From Zafaria ginkgonis (GTDB taxonomy: Bacteria > Actinomycetota > Actinomycetes > Actinomycetales > Micrococcaceae): DNA of 64,000 bases. A program made the translations under genes and the position numbers. Where the stretch lies: the NCBI RefSeq assembly GCF_039540195.1, contig NZ_BAABEO010000011.1, forward strand, positions 186,001 through 250,000, written 5' to 3'. Position 1 is the stretch's first letter. Every line of letters starts with the position of its first letter. Below the pieces are notes generated by a model that was not told the origin of the DNA, searched no databases, and worked only from the letters and a program-made list of their open reading frames with translations. Shown here piece by piece: positions 1-9,140 of the stretch.

Positions 1-1638
1 AGCGTCTCCTTCGCGACCGAGAAGGCCCGGAAGCAGGTCACCTCGGGCATCTCGTTCGCCGTCCGGCCCGGCCGGACCCTGGCCATCGTGGGCGAATCGG
101 GGTCGGGGAAAAGCGTCTCCCTGCTGGCGGCGACCGGCCTGCTCGGCCACAACGCCGGCATCACCGGAAAGGCCCTGTTCCAGGGGCGCGACCTGGTGGG
201 GCTGGGCCGCCAGGAACTGCGGAAGATCCGCGGCCGGGACATCGGCTTCGTCTTCCAGGAACCGCTGACCAGCCTCCACCCCCTCAAGCGGGTGGGCGAA
301 CAGGTCGGCGAGGCGATCCGTTCCCACCGGCGCCTGCCCCGCAAGCAACTGCGGGAACGGGTCGTCGAACTGCTGACCGAAGTAGGCATCAAGGACGCCG
401 AACAGCGCGTGGACGACTACCCCAGCCAGTTCTCCGGCGGAATGCGCCAGCGGGTGATGATCGCCTCGGCCATCGCCCTGAACCCGGCGGTGCTCATCGC
501 CGACGAGCCGACGACGGCGCTGGACGCCACGGTCCAGGCATCCATCCTGGACCTGCTCAAGAAGTTGCAGGAGAACCACAACACGGCGATCATCCTCGTC
601 AGCCACGACCTGGGCGTCGTGGCGGACATCGCGGACGACGTCGTCGTGATGAAGTCCGGACGCGTCGTCGAGTCCGGCACGGCGGACCAGATCTACGGCA
701 ACCCGCAGCATCCCTACACGGTGGAACTGCTGGGCGCCGCCAGCCACCGCGTCAGCAAGGATGCGGCCCCCGTTGCCGCCGGCTCCCCCGAACTGCTGCG
801 CGTCCGTGGCGTCCACAAGGGATTCGCCACGCGACGGGCCGGCAGGAAGTCCACCCGAAAGGTCCTGGACGACGTCACCCTCAGCATCCGGCGCGGCGAG
901 ATCGTGGGACTGGTCGGCGAATCCGGGTCCGGAAAATCGACCTTGGGCCGCCTGGTGGCCGGTCTGCTGCGGGTGGATGAAGGCTCGGTGGCGATCGGCG
1001 GGGAGGAGTACAACGCCCCCGGCAAGGGCGGGCTGCACCTGCCTCCGGCGCTGCGGCGCCAGGTGCAGGTCGTCTTCCAGGATCCGTTCGGCAGCCTGAA
1101 CCCGCGCCGGCGGATCGGTGCGGTGCTCGCCGAGCCGCTGGTCCTGCACCGCCGGGGCACCGAAGGCGAAATCCACCTCCGGGTCGCCGACCTGCTGGAC
1201 AAGGTGGGCCTGGATGAAAGCTTCGCCTCACGGTTCCCCGCGGAGCTCTCCGGGGGCCAGCGGCAGCGCGTGGCCATCGCCCGGGCCATCGCGCTTGACC
1301 CTGCCCTGGTGGTGGCCGACGAGCCCGTCTCCGCCCTCGACATCACCACCCAGGTCCAGATCGTTGACCTGATCCGCGACCTGCGGCGCGAGTCCGGCAT
1401 CTCGTTCCTCTTCATTTCCCATGACCTGGGCGTTGTCGCCGACCTCTGCGACCGCGTCGAGGTCATCAGCGACGGCCGGCTCGTCGAAGGCGGGATCACC
1501 TCGGAGGTCTTCACCAACCCGCAGCATCCGTACACCCAGGAACTCCTGGCATCGGTTCCGGGACGACGCCGGTCCCTGGTCCGGTTCGAGCCGGCGGCCG
1601 GCGTGCCGGAGGCCGCGCAGGAAGTGGTGTCCGCATGA
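1..1638 (+). CDS. Dipeptide/oligopeptide ABC transporter, fused two-domain ATPase (5' partial)
   Basis: Cytoplasmic ATPase of an Opp/Dpp-type importer in which the two usually separate ATPases (DppD and DppF) are fused. The frame is open from the first base of the window, so the true start lies upstream; the GTG at 88 falls inside the first Walker A loop (GESGSGKS) and cannot be the start. Domain 1 shows signature FSGGMRQRV and Walker B VLIADEPTTALD. Domain 2 repeats Walker A (GESGSGKST), LSGGQRQRV and LVVADEPVSALD. Each domain ends in the NPQHPYT motif typical of the oligopeptide subfamily. The stop overlaps the next start (ATGA at 1635), so it is translationally coupled to the permease. Substrate cannot be told from the ATPase. 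Confidence 0.93.
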   Translation, partial: SVSFATEKARKQVTSGISFAVRPGRTLAIVGESGSGKSVSLLAATGLLGHNAGITGKALFQGRDLVGLGRQELRKIRGRDIGFVFQEPLTSLHPLKRVGEQVGEAIRSHRRLPRKQLRERVVELLTEVGIKDAEQRVDDYPSQFSGGMRQRVMIASAIALNPAVLIADEPTTALDATVQASILDLLKKLQENHNTAIILVSHDLGVVADIADDVVVMKSGRVVESGTADQIYGNPQHPYTVELLGAASHRVSKDAAPVAAGSPELLRVRGVHKGFATRRAGRKSTRKVLDDVTLSIRRGEIVGLVGESGSGKSTLGRLVAGLLRVDEGSVAIGGEEYNAPGKGGLHLPPALRRQVQVVFQDPFGSLNPRRRIGAVLAEPLVLHRRGTEGEIHLRVADLLDKVGLDESFASRFPAELSGGQRQRVAIARAIALDPALVVADEPVSALDITTQVQIVDLIRDLRRESGISFLFISHDLGVVADLCDRVEVISDGRLVEGGITSEVFTNPQHPYTQELLASVPGRRRSLVRFEPAAGVPEAAQEVVSA

Positions 1639-2630
1639 GCGCGGCAACCGTTGACGCAACGATTCCCGCGGACCCGGCGAAGGCGGCCGGCAGCGGGGAG
1701 GACCCGCTCCGCCGCAGGCCGCGGCGCACCGGCTCCGGCTCCGCACAACGGCTGTTCCGGGCCATCGTCCGGGACAGGCTCACGCTCGCCGGCCTGGCGA
1801 TCGTTGCCGCCGTGGTGGTTGCGGGACTCCTGGCGCCGGTGTTCGCGGCGTGGACCGGCCACGGGCCCACGGACCAGTACCGGGAAGCCGGCCTGAACGC
1901 AGTGGGCGTTCCGGTCGGACCGGGTTCCGGGTTCCTCCTCGGCGCCGACGGCAGCGGGCGGGACGTGTTCATCAGGACGCTCTACGGCACCCAGGTCTCC
2001 CTTTTGGTGGGCGTGCCCGCAACCACCCTGGCCCTGCTGGCCGGCACCACGCTGGGGCTCATCGCCGGATTCTTCGGAGGCAGGACCGATGCGGTGGTCT
2101 CGCAGATCATCGACATCACCCTGTCCTTCCCGTTCCTGGTGACCGCGCTCTGCCTGGTGGCGCTCAACCGCGGGGACGACGGGCAGAACATCGTCAATCC
2201 GATCCTGGTGGTCATCCTGGTCATCACCCTCTTCTCCTGGACGTTTTTCGCCCGGATCGTCCGCGGGCAGGTCATCGCCTTGAGAAACCGGCCCTTCGTC
2301 GAGGCCGCGGTCTCCATCGGCGCCTCGCGGACCCGGATCATCGTGCGGGACATCCTGCCCAACGTCATCCCGGTCGCCCTGGTCTACTGGGGCGTCCAAC
2401 TGCCGCTGAACATCGTGGGGGAAGCGACCCTGTCCTTCCTGGGCGTCGGGGTGGTTCCCCCGACCCCGAGCTGGGGCAACATGATCTCCGACGCCCAGGC
2501 CTCGGCCCTGTACCAGTCCCAGCCCTGGATGCTGCTGGGCCCCGGAATCGCCCTGGTTCTGACGGTGCTGGGGTTCAACCTGCTCAGTTCGGGGCTGCAG
2601 AACATCCTCGATCCCAACCGGAAGAGATAG
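1635..2630 (+). CDS. ABC transporter permease, DppC/OppC type
   Basis: Inner-membrane permease subunit of the first peptide-type importer, 331 residues. A basic N-terminal tail of about 45 residues precedes the first membrane segment (LAGLAIVAAVVVAGLLAPV). The periplasmic loop carries LGADGSGRDVF, the OppC hallmark, and the coupling helix EAAVSIGASRTRIIVRDILPN contacts the ATPase; the end, LDPNRKR, is also typical of DppC. It overlaps the ATPase gene by 4 bp and is followed 10 bp later by the DppB-type partner. The gene order ATPase-C-B is the reverse of the B-C-ATPase order of the second system at 5.5 kb, so the two importers are not a simple recent duplication. Confidence 0.92.
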   Translation: MSAATVDATIPADPAKAAGSGEDPLRRRPRRTGSGSAQRLFRAIVRDRLTLAGLAIVAAVVVAGLLAPVFAAWTGHGPTDQYREAGLNAVGVPVGPGSGFLLGADGSGRDVFIRTLYGTQVSLLVGVPATTLALLAGTTLGLIAGFFGGRTDAVVSQIIDITLSFPFLVTALCLVALNRGDDGQNIVNPILVVILVITLFSWTFFARIVRGQVIALRNRPFVEAAVSIGASRTRIIVRDILPNVIPVALVYWGVQLPLNIVGEATLSFLGVGVVPPTPSWGNMISDAQASALYQSQPWMLLGPGIALVLTVLGFNLLSSGLQNILDPNRKR

Positions 2631-2640
2631 GTCCATTGCG

Positions 2641-3636
2641 GTGAAATCATCAATTGCCTCCCGGGCCGGGCGCTCCCTCCTGACCCTGTTTTCGGTCTTC
2701 GTCATCGCCTTTCTCCTGACCCAGGTCGCCTACCGGAATCCCGCGGCGACCCTGGCCCCGCGCAACGCGACCCAGGAAGCGCTGGATGCCGTCGCCCGGC
2801 AATACAACCTGGACCAGCCGTGGTACGTCCAGCTCTGGTACTACCTGGTCCAGGGCCCGCCCATCCAAGGCACCCCAACCGGCCTCCTGAACTGGCCTCC
2901 CTCGCTCGGATACTCGTTCAAGGAATCCCGCCCGGTGACGGAGCTGATCCTCGAGAAGTTCCCCGTCACCATCTCCCTGGCGGTCGGTGCCCTGGTGCTG
3001 TGGCTGCTGTTCTCCATCGTGGCCGGTGTCCTGGCGGCCTGGAAGCCGGGCAAGGCGTTCGACGTCCTCAGCTCCACGGCGTCGTTCATCGGCCTGTCCA
3101 TCCCCACGTTCCTGGGCGGCATCCTGCTGCTCTATTTCCTCTACTACACCCTGTCGATGAACGGGTTCGATTTCTTCCCCGGAGGCGGCTACGTTTCGCT
3201 GCGCGAGGACCCGGCCGAATGGGCGCGGCACCTGTTGCTGCCGTGGGCGACCCTCCTGATCGTCCAGGTCGCAGCGTTCCAGCGCATTGTCCGCTCCAGC
3301 ATGCTGGAGGTCCTGGGCGCCGACTACATCCGCACGGCCCGGGCCAAGGGCGTGCCGGAGCGGCGGGTCCTGTTCAGCCACTCACTCTCCGCGGCGCTGA
3401 ATCCGATCATCACCCTCGGCGGGCTGGAGTTCGCGTCCATCCTGGGCGGGGCGATCGTGACCGAGCAGATCTTCGGGCTCGACGGCGTCGGCCGGCTGGC
3501 CCTCAGCGCCGCCACCGGCGGGGACTTCCCGGTGGTCCTGGGCGTGGCGCTGCTCTCCGCCGCGGTGTTCGTCGCCGTCAACTTCGTCGTCGACATCATC
3601 ACCCACTGGCGGGATCCGTTCGGGGCCACCGGCTGA
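2641..3636 (+). CDS. ABC transporter permease, DppB/OppB type
   Basis: Second membrane subunit of the first peptide-type importer, 331 residues, starting at GTG 2641. The opening (SRAGRSLLTLFSVFVIAFLL) is the usual first helix of OppB/DppB, and the coupling motif DYIRTARAKGVPERRVLFSHSL is intact. It is the last gene of this transcript: a strong hairpin follows at 3655-3695. No substrate-binding protein belongs clearly to this module inside the window; one may lie upstream of base 1, or the module may share the binding protein at 3901. Confidence 0.92.
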   Translation: MKSSIASRAGRSLLTLFSVFVIAFLLTQVAYRNPAATLAPRNATQEALDAVARQYNLDQPWYVQLWYYLVQGPPIQGTPTGLLNWPPSLGYSFKESRPVTELILEKFPVTISLAVGALVLWLLFSIVAGVLAAWKPGKAFDVLSSTASFIGLSIPTFLGGILLLYFLYYTLSMNGFDFFPGGGYVSLREDPAEWARHLLLPWATLLIVQVAAFQRIVRSSMLEVLGADYIRTARAKGVPERRVLFSHSLSAALNPIITLGGLEFASILGGAIVTEQIFGLDGVGRLALSAATGGDFPVVLGVALLSAAVFVAVNFVVDIITHWRDPFGATG

Positions 3637-3654
3637 GCGCGGGGAGCACCAGGC

Positions 3655-3695
3655 CCGACGGGCACTCCGGCCGAACCGGCCGGGGTGCCCGTCGG
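3655..3695 (+). terminator. Strong hairpin after the first ABC module
   Basis: A 19-base left arm beginning CCGACGGGCA pairs with the right arm ending GTGCCCGTCGG (one G-U pair) around a 3-base loop. It lies 18 bp after the permease stop and upstream of a separate promoter for the binding protein, so it divides the two ABC operons. There is no long U run, as is usual for actinobacterial terminators. Confidence 0.7.
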
Positions 3696-3821
3696 CGTCT
3701 GTCCGCGCGACGCCCCGTGACTTCCGATGAACGCGGGCGGCTTCCGCCGGGTCGAAAAACCCGTCGGCGGCCTTCACATAAGTCGAAGTTGTCTCCGCGT
3801 TTCCGCAGGTGAAGCCGCCAA

Positions 3822-3850
3822 TTGGCCGCCCTTCACGGGCTGGCTAGTGT
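3822..3850 (+). promoter_or_regulatory. Sigma-70-type promoter for the second ABC operon
   Basis: TTGGCC (3822-3827) and TAGTGT (3845-3850) are separated by exactly 17 bp, about 50 bp before the ATG at 3901. Together with the upstream terminator this indicates that the binding protein and the following permease and ATPase genes form their own transcript. Read by eye only. Confidence 0.5.
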
Positions 3851-3900
3851 CAGCGGTCGAGGCATCCCGATCGACACTCGTTCCTTTGAAAGGGCAGTTC

Positions 3901-5496
3901 ATGCGTGTGAAAAACAGATGGCTGAAGATAGGCACGGTCCTGGTCGCGGCGGCGCTGGCGCTGTCCGGCTGCGCCGCGCAGGGCAGCCAGACTTCCGCGA
4001 CGGCCGGCGGCGGCGAGCCGGTCGCCGGCGGCGACCTCGTCGTCGGCCTCTACCTGGAACCGCTGGCCCTGGATCCGCACCGGCAGGGCTACTGGGAGAC
4101 GTACCGGGTCTCCTCCAACATCCTCGAGCCGCTGGTGAAGGAGGACCTCTCCGACCCGAAGGGGCCGACCAAGCTCCTGCCCGCCCTGGCCACCGAATGG
4201 AGCCCGTCCAACGACGCCAAGACGTGGACGTTCAAGCTCCGCGACGACGCGACCTTCCACGACGGATCGCCGTTCAACGCCGAGGCCGTCGACAAGAACC
4301 TCCGCCGGGTCTCGGACAAGGACTACGAGTTCTACGACGAGCAGAGCGCGGCGAAGCTCGCCAACTGGTTCGGGACGCTGGAGGAGGGACGGGTGGTCGA
4401 CGAGTTCACCTACGAGTTCACCTTCAAGAAGCCCTTCCTGGGCTTCCCGCGCATCCTGGCGCAGTCCATGGCCACGCTGGCCATCGGCAACCCGGCCGTC
4501 TGGGAGAAGTACGGCAACGACGCCTTCGCCGACCGTCCCGAGGGCACCGGACCGTACAAGTTCGTCTCCCGCACCATCGGCGACCGGATCGTGCTCGAGC
4601 GCAACGAGGACTACTACGGCGAGAAGCCGTACCTGGACACCCTCACGTTCCGCATCATCCCCAACAACCAGACCCGCGTCGCCGCGCTGCTGAGCAACGA
4701 GGTGGACCTGATCAGCTACGTCCAACCCCAGGACGTGGAGACCCTGGAAGGGCAGGGCTTCCAGGTCCCCGAGGGCACGGCGGCGTCGCTGCTGTACCTG
4801 TCCTACAACTTCACCAACCCGGCCTTCGCCGACGAGCGCGTCCGACAGGCGGTCATCCACGGCCTGGATCGCCAGAAGCTGGCCGATGAGCTCTACAACG
4901 GCTACGCCAAGCCCCTCTTCTCCTTCGAGCCCCCGGGCAACGAGGCGTACGATCCGGACGTCCGCGACTTCGAGTACGACCCGGAGAAGGCCAAGGCCCT
5001 GCTCAAGGAGGCCGGCTACGACGAGGGCGAACTGGCCTTCACCATCGTCGTCGACGTCGCCAACGAGAACACCGCGGAATGGCTGCAGAGCGAGTTCAAG
5101 GACGTCGGCATCACGGTGGACATCGTGAGCCTGGACCGGACCAGCTACATCGCGCGCGCCTACAGCCCCGAGCCCACCGACGGCCTGACGCTGGACGAGT
5201 ACGGCGGAAGCTACGCCGAATGGCTCTCCCAGGGCTTCAACGGCCTCACGGGCAAGGGCCTGGACAAGGCGGACTTCCCGGAGATCGTCTCCGGGATCGA
5301 TGCTGCCCTGTACAACTCCGACGAATCCACCCGCATCGAGAAGTGGCAGGCGGCCGAGGAAACGCTGCGCAAGTCCGCCGTCGTCGTTCCCGCCGTCAAC
5401 CTGACCCGCTACTACGCGGCCGGGCCGAACGTGCGCGGCTTCACCTTCGCCGCCACCAACTGGTACGACCTCACCAAGGTCTGGCTGGAGGACTAG
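3901..5496 (+). CDS. ABC transporter substrate-binding lipoprotein (SBP_bac_5 family)
   Basis: Extracytoplasmic solute receptor of an Opp/Dpp-type importer, 531 residues, membrane-anchored as a lipoprotein. ATG 3901 was chosen over the upstream in-frame start at 3727 because it has a ribosome site (GAAAGGG) and begins a proper lipoprotein signal: basic KNRWLK, a hydrophobic stretch, then lipobox LSGC with Cys24. The mature protein opens GGDLVVGLYLEPLALDPH, then LLPALATEW and TWTFKLRDDATFHDG, all typical of family 5 solute-binding proteins. From memory it resembles the binding proteins found beside luciferase-like monooxygenases (Klebsiella KPN_01854-type); an HMM search should confirm that. 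It heads an operon with 5502, 6457 and 7353. Confidence 0.93.
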   Translation: MRVKNRWLKIGTVLVAAALALSGCAAQGSQTSATAGGGEPVAGGDLVVGLYLEPLALDPHRQGYWETYRVSSNILEPLVKEDLSDPKGPTKLLPALATEWSPSNDAKTWTFKLRDDATFHDGSPFNAEAVDKNLRRVSDKDYEFYDEQSAAKLANWFGTLEEGRVVDEFTYEFTFKKPFLGFPRILAQSMATLAIGNPAVWEKYGNDAFADRPEGTGPYKFVSRTIGDRIVLERNEDYYGEKPYLDTLTFRIIPNNQTRVAALLSNEVDLISYVQPQDVETLEGQGFQVPEGTAASLLYLSYNFTNPAFADERVRQAVIHGLDRQKLADELYNGYAKPLFSFEPPGNEAYDPDVRDFEYDPEKAKALLKEAGYDEGELAFTIVVDVANENTAEWLQSEFKDVGITVDIVSLDRTSYIARAYSPEPTDGLTLDEYGGSYAEWLSQGFNGLTGKGLDKADFPEIVSGIDAALYNSDESTRIEKWQAAEETLRKSAVVVPAVNLTRYYAAGPNVRGFTFAATNWYDLTKVWLED

Positions 5497-5501
5497 TCCG
5501 C

Positions 5502-6452
5502 ATGGGCACTCTCAAACACGTCCTGTGGCGGCTCCTGAACGTCGTTCCCGTCCTGTTCGTCGTCTCGGTCCTGACCTTCGCGATCGGGGTGCTGACCCCG
5601 GGGGACCCGATCCAGGCGCAGTTTGCGAGGACCCACACCCCGGAACAGGTTGAGGCCATCAGGGAGTCCTATGGCCTCAACCTGCCCCTCTGGCAGCAGT
5701 ACTTCCAATGGCTGGCCAGCCTGGTGACCGCCGGCGGCGGGAACTCGATCGTGCACAACGCGCCCGTCTTCGACGTCCTGCTGCCCAACTTCCGCAACAC
5801 CCTGATCCTGACGGCGGCCGGCGTGGCCATCTGCGCCGTGTTCGGAATCCTGATCGGGCTCGTCGCCGGGACCAGCCACGGCCGGTTCCTGGACCGTTTC
5901 GCCATGTTCTTCGTGCAGGTCGGCAGCAACCTCTCGGTCTACTGGTTCGGCCTGGTCCTGATCCTGGCATTCGCCCTCCAACTGAAGTGGCTTCCGGTCA
6001 GCGGCATGGAGTCCCGCAACGGGGGCGGCTTCGGGGACCTGGTGGAACACCTGGTGCTTCCGGGCATTTCCGCGGCCCTGATCTCCATGCTGGTCCTGGC
6101 CCGCTTCACGCGGCTGGGCGTCATCCAGGAATCCAATTCGGACTACATCCGCACGTTCCGTTCCCAGGGCGTCCCGCAGTGGAAGCTGTTGGGAAAGCAC
6201 GTGGGCCGGAATATCCTGCCCCCGGTCGTGAACATCATCGGCCTGGAGATCGGCACGCTGATCACCGGCGTGATCTTCGTGGAAAGCGTCTTCAACTGGC
6301 CGGGCATCGGCACCCAGCTGGTCAACGCGGTCAACGGCAAGGACTTCCCCCTGATCCAGGGCGGCGTCGTGCTGGTGGCCCTGTGCTACCTGCTGGTGAA
6401 CCTGCTGACCGACGTTGCCGTCGATGCCCTCAACCCGCGGATCAGGAGATAG
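5502..6452 (+). CDS. ABC transporter permease, DppB/OppB type (second system)
   Basis: Inner-membrane permease of 316 residues. ATG 5502, 5 bp after the binding-protein stop, starts the expected first helix (LKHVLWRLLNVVPVLFVVSVLTF); longer in-frame openings upstream only run through the binding-protein gene. The DppB coupling motif reads DYIRTFRSQGVPQWKLLGKHV, and the preceding TPGDPIQAQF is typical of the family. It sits in the order SBP-B-C-ATPase, with 4 bp to the next gene, so the four genes form one transcription unit. Confidence 0.92.
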   Translation: MGTLKHVLWRLLNVVPVLFVVSVLTFAIGVLTPGDPIQAQFARTHTPEQVEAIRESYGLNLPLWQQYFQWLASLVTAGGGNSIVHNAPVFDVLLPNFRNTLILTAAGVAICAVFGILIGLVAGTSHGRFLDRFAMFFVQVGSNLSVYWFGLVLILAFALQLKWLPVSGMESRNGGGFGDLVEHLVLPGISAALISMLVLARFTRLGVIQESNSDYIRTFRSQGVPQWKLLGKHVGRNILPPVVNIIGLEIGTLITGVIFVESVFNWPGIGTQLVNAVNGKDFPLIQGGVVLVALCYLLVNLLTDVAVDALNPRIRR

Positions 6453-6456
6453 TCCC

Positions 6457-7356
6457 ATGGTTTCCCTGCGAACCCCGCAGTCCGACGCGGTGAAGGTGCT
6501 GCGCGGGCCGGCCCGGCGCCGGAAGTCGCGCGGCAGGACGAACGCCCAGGTGGCGGTCGCGCTGGCCGTCATCGTGTTCTTCGTCCTGCTCTCCGTGCTG
6601 GCTCCCCTCGTGGCCCCCTACGACCCCAACGCGGCCGACGGCAGCCTCAAGTACCTGCCGCCCGGCTCCCCCGGACACCTGCTGGGCACGGACGAACAAG
6701 GCCGGGACATCCTCAGCCGGCTGGTCTGGGGCGGACGGACGTCCCTGGTCATCGCGTTCATCTCCGTCACACTTTCCACGCTCCTGGGCAGCGCGCTGGC
6801 CCTGCTGGCGGGTTTCTCCGGCGACCGCGTCAGCGGCGCCATCATGCGGACCATCGACGTCATGTTCGCCTTCCCGGTCATCGTCGTCGCCGTCGCCCTG
6901 GCCGTCATCCTGGGCCCGGGCACCCCGGTGGTCATTGCCGCCATCGTCTTCGCCTCCGTCCCCTACGTGGCGCGCGTGATCTTCGCCGAGGTGAAGCAGC
7001 AGCGCGGCCGCGAATACGTGGAAGCCTCGATCTCGCTGGGGGCGGGATTCTCCTCCGTCCTGTTCCGGGAGGTGCTGCCCAACGTGATCGGCCAGATCGT
7101 CGTGTACGGAACGGGCCTGGTGGGCGGCATGATCGTCTTCTCCTCCAGCCTGAGCGCCCTCGGGATCGGCGTTCAGCCGCCGACGGCGGACTGGGGACGG
7201 ATGATCTCCGAGGGCGCCAAGGTGATCATCTCCGGGAACATCTTCGTGGCGCTTTTCCCCGGCCTGGTGGTGTTGGTGGTGGCCCTGGCCTTCAACTGGC
7301 TCGGCGACGGCCTGCGTGACGTCTTCGATCCCAACAAGAGAAGGATCCGCGCATGA
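6457..7356 (+). CDS. ABC transporter permease, DppC/OppC type (second system)
   Basis: Second permease of the importer, 299 residues. ATG 6457 lies 4 bp after the previous stop, behind AGGAGA. A basic tail (RGPARRRKSRGRTN) precedes the first helix; LGTDEQGRDILSRLVWGGRTSL is the OppC periplasmic motif and YVEASISLGAGFSSVLFREV the ATPase-coupling helix. The C terminus (LRDVFDPNKRR) matches DppC proteins. The stop overlaps the ATPase start (ATGA at 7353), indicating translational coupling. Confidence 0.92.
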   Translation: MVSLRTPQSDAVKVLRGPARRRKSRGRTNAQVAVALAVIVFFVLLSVLAPLVAPYDPNAADGSLKYLPPGSPGHLLGTDEQGRDILSRLVWGGRTSLVIAFISVTLSTLLGSALALLAGFSGDRVSGAIMRTIDVMFAFPVIVVAVALAVILGPGTPVVIAAIVFASVPYVARVIFAEVKQQRGREYVEASISLGAGFSSVLFREVLPNVIGQIVVYGTGLVGGMIVFSSSLSALGIGVQPPTADWGRMISEGAKVIISGNIFVALFPGLVVLVVALAFNWLGDGLRDVFDPNKRRIRA

Positions 7357-9119
7357 CCGACCTCGCAGCGGCCGCCCCCGGCCAAACCGCCACCCACGAA
7401 CCGGCAGCGCCGCTGCTGTCCGTCAAGGACCTGAGCGTCCGTTTCGGCAGCGGCGGCCAGGCCACCACCGTCGTAGACCACGTGGACTTCTCCATCGCGC
7501 CGGGCGAAACGTTCGCCCTGGTGGGCGGGTCCGGCTCCGGCAAGAGCATCACCGCCTCCGCCATCCTGGGCCTCCTGCCCAACGGCGCGGAAATCGCCTC
7601 CGGTTCCATCCTGCTGGGCGGGAGCGAACTGGTGGGAGTCAACCAGCGCACCTTCAACCGGTTCAGGGGCTCGCGGATCGGGATGGTCTTCCAGAACCCG
7701 TTGTCCTCGCTGGACCCCTCCTTCAAGGTCCGCAGCCAGTTCCGCGAAATCATCGGCCTGCACAAGCCGGCCACCCGGGCCAGGGACCAGGACGCGATCG
7801 CCAGGACGTGGCTGGAGCAGGTCGGCATCCGCGACGCCGACCGGGTGCTCGCCGCCTACCCCCACGAGCTCAGCGGCGGCATGCGCCAGCGGGTCATGAT
7901 CGCCCTAGCGAGCCTGTCCCAGCCGGCGCTGCTGATCGCGGACGAGCCGACCACCGCCCTCGACGCCGTCATCCAGAAACAGATCCTGGACCTGCTCCAA
8001 GGCATCATCGGCCAGACCGGAAGCTCCCTGTTCATCATCACGCACGACTTCGGCGTCGTCTCCTACGTGGCCGACCGGATTGCCGTCATGCAGGACGGAC
8101 GGATCGTTGAACAGGGCAGCCGCGCCCAGGTGCTGGGGGCCCCGGAGCACGACTACTCCCACGCGCTGATCAACGCAGTGCCGGAGATCGGGGCACGGTT
8201 CGAGCTGGAGCGGCTCCAACTGCCCCGCCGGCTGGGAACCCCGCTTCCCGCGCCGGTCGACGGCGGCAGGGCGGACCGCTGGACGGAGCCGGCGGATGCG
8301 GCCCCCGCGTCCGTCGGCGCGCCCGGCTCCGTGCTGCTCTCCCTGGACGGCGTCACCAAGGACTTCACGGTGGGCGGGTTCGGCACCGGCCAGCCCAAAC
8401 AAAGGTTCCGGGCCGTGGACGACGTCTCGCTCGAGATCCGGCGCGGGGAGATTTTCGGGCTGATCGGCGAGTCCGGCTCCGGCAAGTCGACGCTCTCCCG
8501 GCTGGCCGGCGGGCTGGTTTCGGCCACCTCCGGCCGGATCGATTTCGACGGCCGGCGCATCTCCGGGCTGCCCCAGCGCGAACTTCGTACCCTCCGGCCG
8601 CGGTTCCAGTACATCTTCCAGGACGCCACGAGTTCCCTGAACCCGCGGATCCCGGTGGGGGAACAGATCGTGCGGCCCCTGCTGCGGTTCGGCAAGGCCA
8701 CGGACCGCGCCAGCGGAACCCGGCGGGCCGCCGAGGTGCTGGGGCTGGTCCACTTGCCGGAAGCGTACCTGGACCGCTATCCCCACGAGCTCTCCGGAGG
8801 GCAGCGCCAGCGCATCGGCATCGCCCGGGCGCTGGCCCTGGAGCCGGAACTGCTGATCCTCGACGAGCCGACCTCCGCGTTGGACGTCTCGACGCAGGCG
8901 CACACGCTCAACCTGCTGCTGGACCTGCGGGAGGAGCTTGACCTGACGTACCTGTTCATCGGGCACAACCTGGCCATCATCGAGTTCCTCTGCGACCGGA
9001 TCGGCGTGCTGGACCGGGGGAAACTGATCGACACGTTCGCCGCCGCCGACTTGTTCTCCGGCGACCGGCATCCGGTCACCCAGTCCCTGCTGGACGCCAT
9101 CCTGCCCGTGGGCGTTTAG
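7353..9119 (+). CDS. Fused two-domain ATPase of the second peptide-type importer
   Basis: DppD-DppF fusion of 588 residues. Domain 1 has GGSGSGKS, LSGGMRQRV and LLIADEPTTALD. A linker rich in Ala, Pro and Gly follows, then domain 2 with GESGSGKST, LSGGQRQRI and LLILDEPTSALD, and GHNLAIIEFLCDRI as the switch region. It completes the operon begun at 3901. The presence of two fused ATPases within 9 kb, with different gene orders around them, indicates two independently acquired or anciently diverged importers rather than one duplicated operon. Confidence 0.93.
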   Translation: MTDLAAAAPGQTATHEPAAPLLSVKDLSVRFGSGGQATTVVDHVDFSIAPGETFALVGGSGSGKSITASAILGLLPNGAEIASGSILLGGSELVGVNQRTFNRFRGSRIGMVFQNPLSSLDPSFKVRSQFREIIGLHKPATRARDQDAIARTWLEQVGIRDADRVLAAYPHELSGGMRQRVMIALASLSQPALLIADEPTTALDAVIQKQILDLLQGIIGQTGSSLFIITHDFGVVSYVADRIAVMQDGRIVEQGSRAQVLGAPEHDYSHALINAVPEIGARFELERLQLPRRLGTPLPAPVDGGRADRWTEPADAAPASVGAPGSVLLSLDGVTKDFTVGGFGTGQPKQRFRAVDDVSLEIRRGEIFGLIGESGSGKSTLSRLAGGLVSATSGRIDFDGRRISGLPQRELRTLRPRFQYIFQDATSSLNPRIPVGEQIVRPLLRFGKATDRASGTRRAAEVLGLVHLPEAYLDRYPHELSGGQRQRIGIARALALEPELLILDEPTSALDVSTQAHTLNLLLDLREELDLTYLFIGHNLAIIEFLCDRIGVLDRGKLIDTFAAADLFSGDRHPVTQSLLDAILPVGV

Positions 9120-9140
9120 CGTGGCCGGGTTCTCCGCGGG

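Noticed and set aside
714..2705. Long open frame on the minus strand (663 codons)
   Set aside because: It is antisense to the ABC ATPase and permease genes, has a composition dominated by Arg/Gly/Asp and no recognisable domain; it is a by-product of GC-rich codon use.
3727..3900. N-terminal extension of the binding protein
   Set aside because: The upstream in-frame start would place the lipoprotein signal some 60 residues inside the protein; the ATG at 3901 has a ribosome site and a correct signal peptide.
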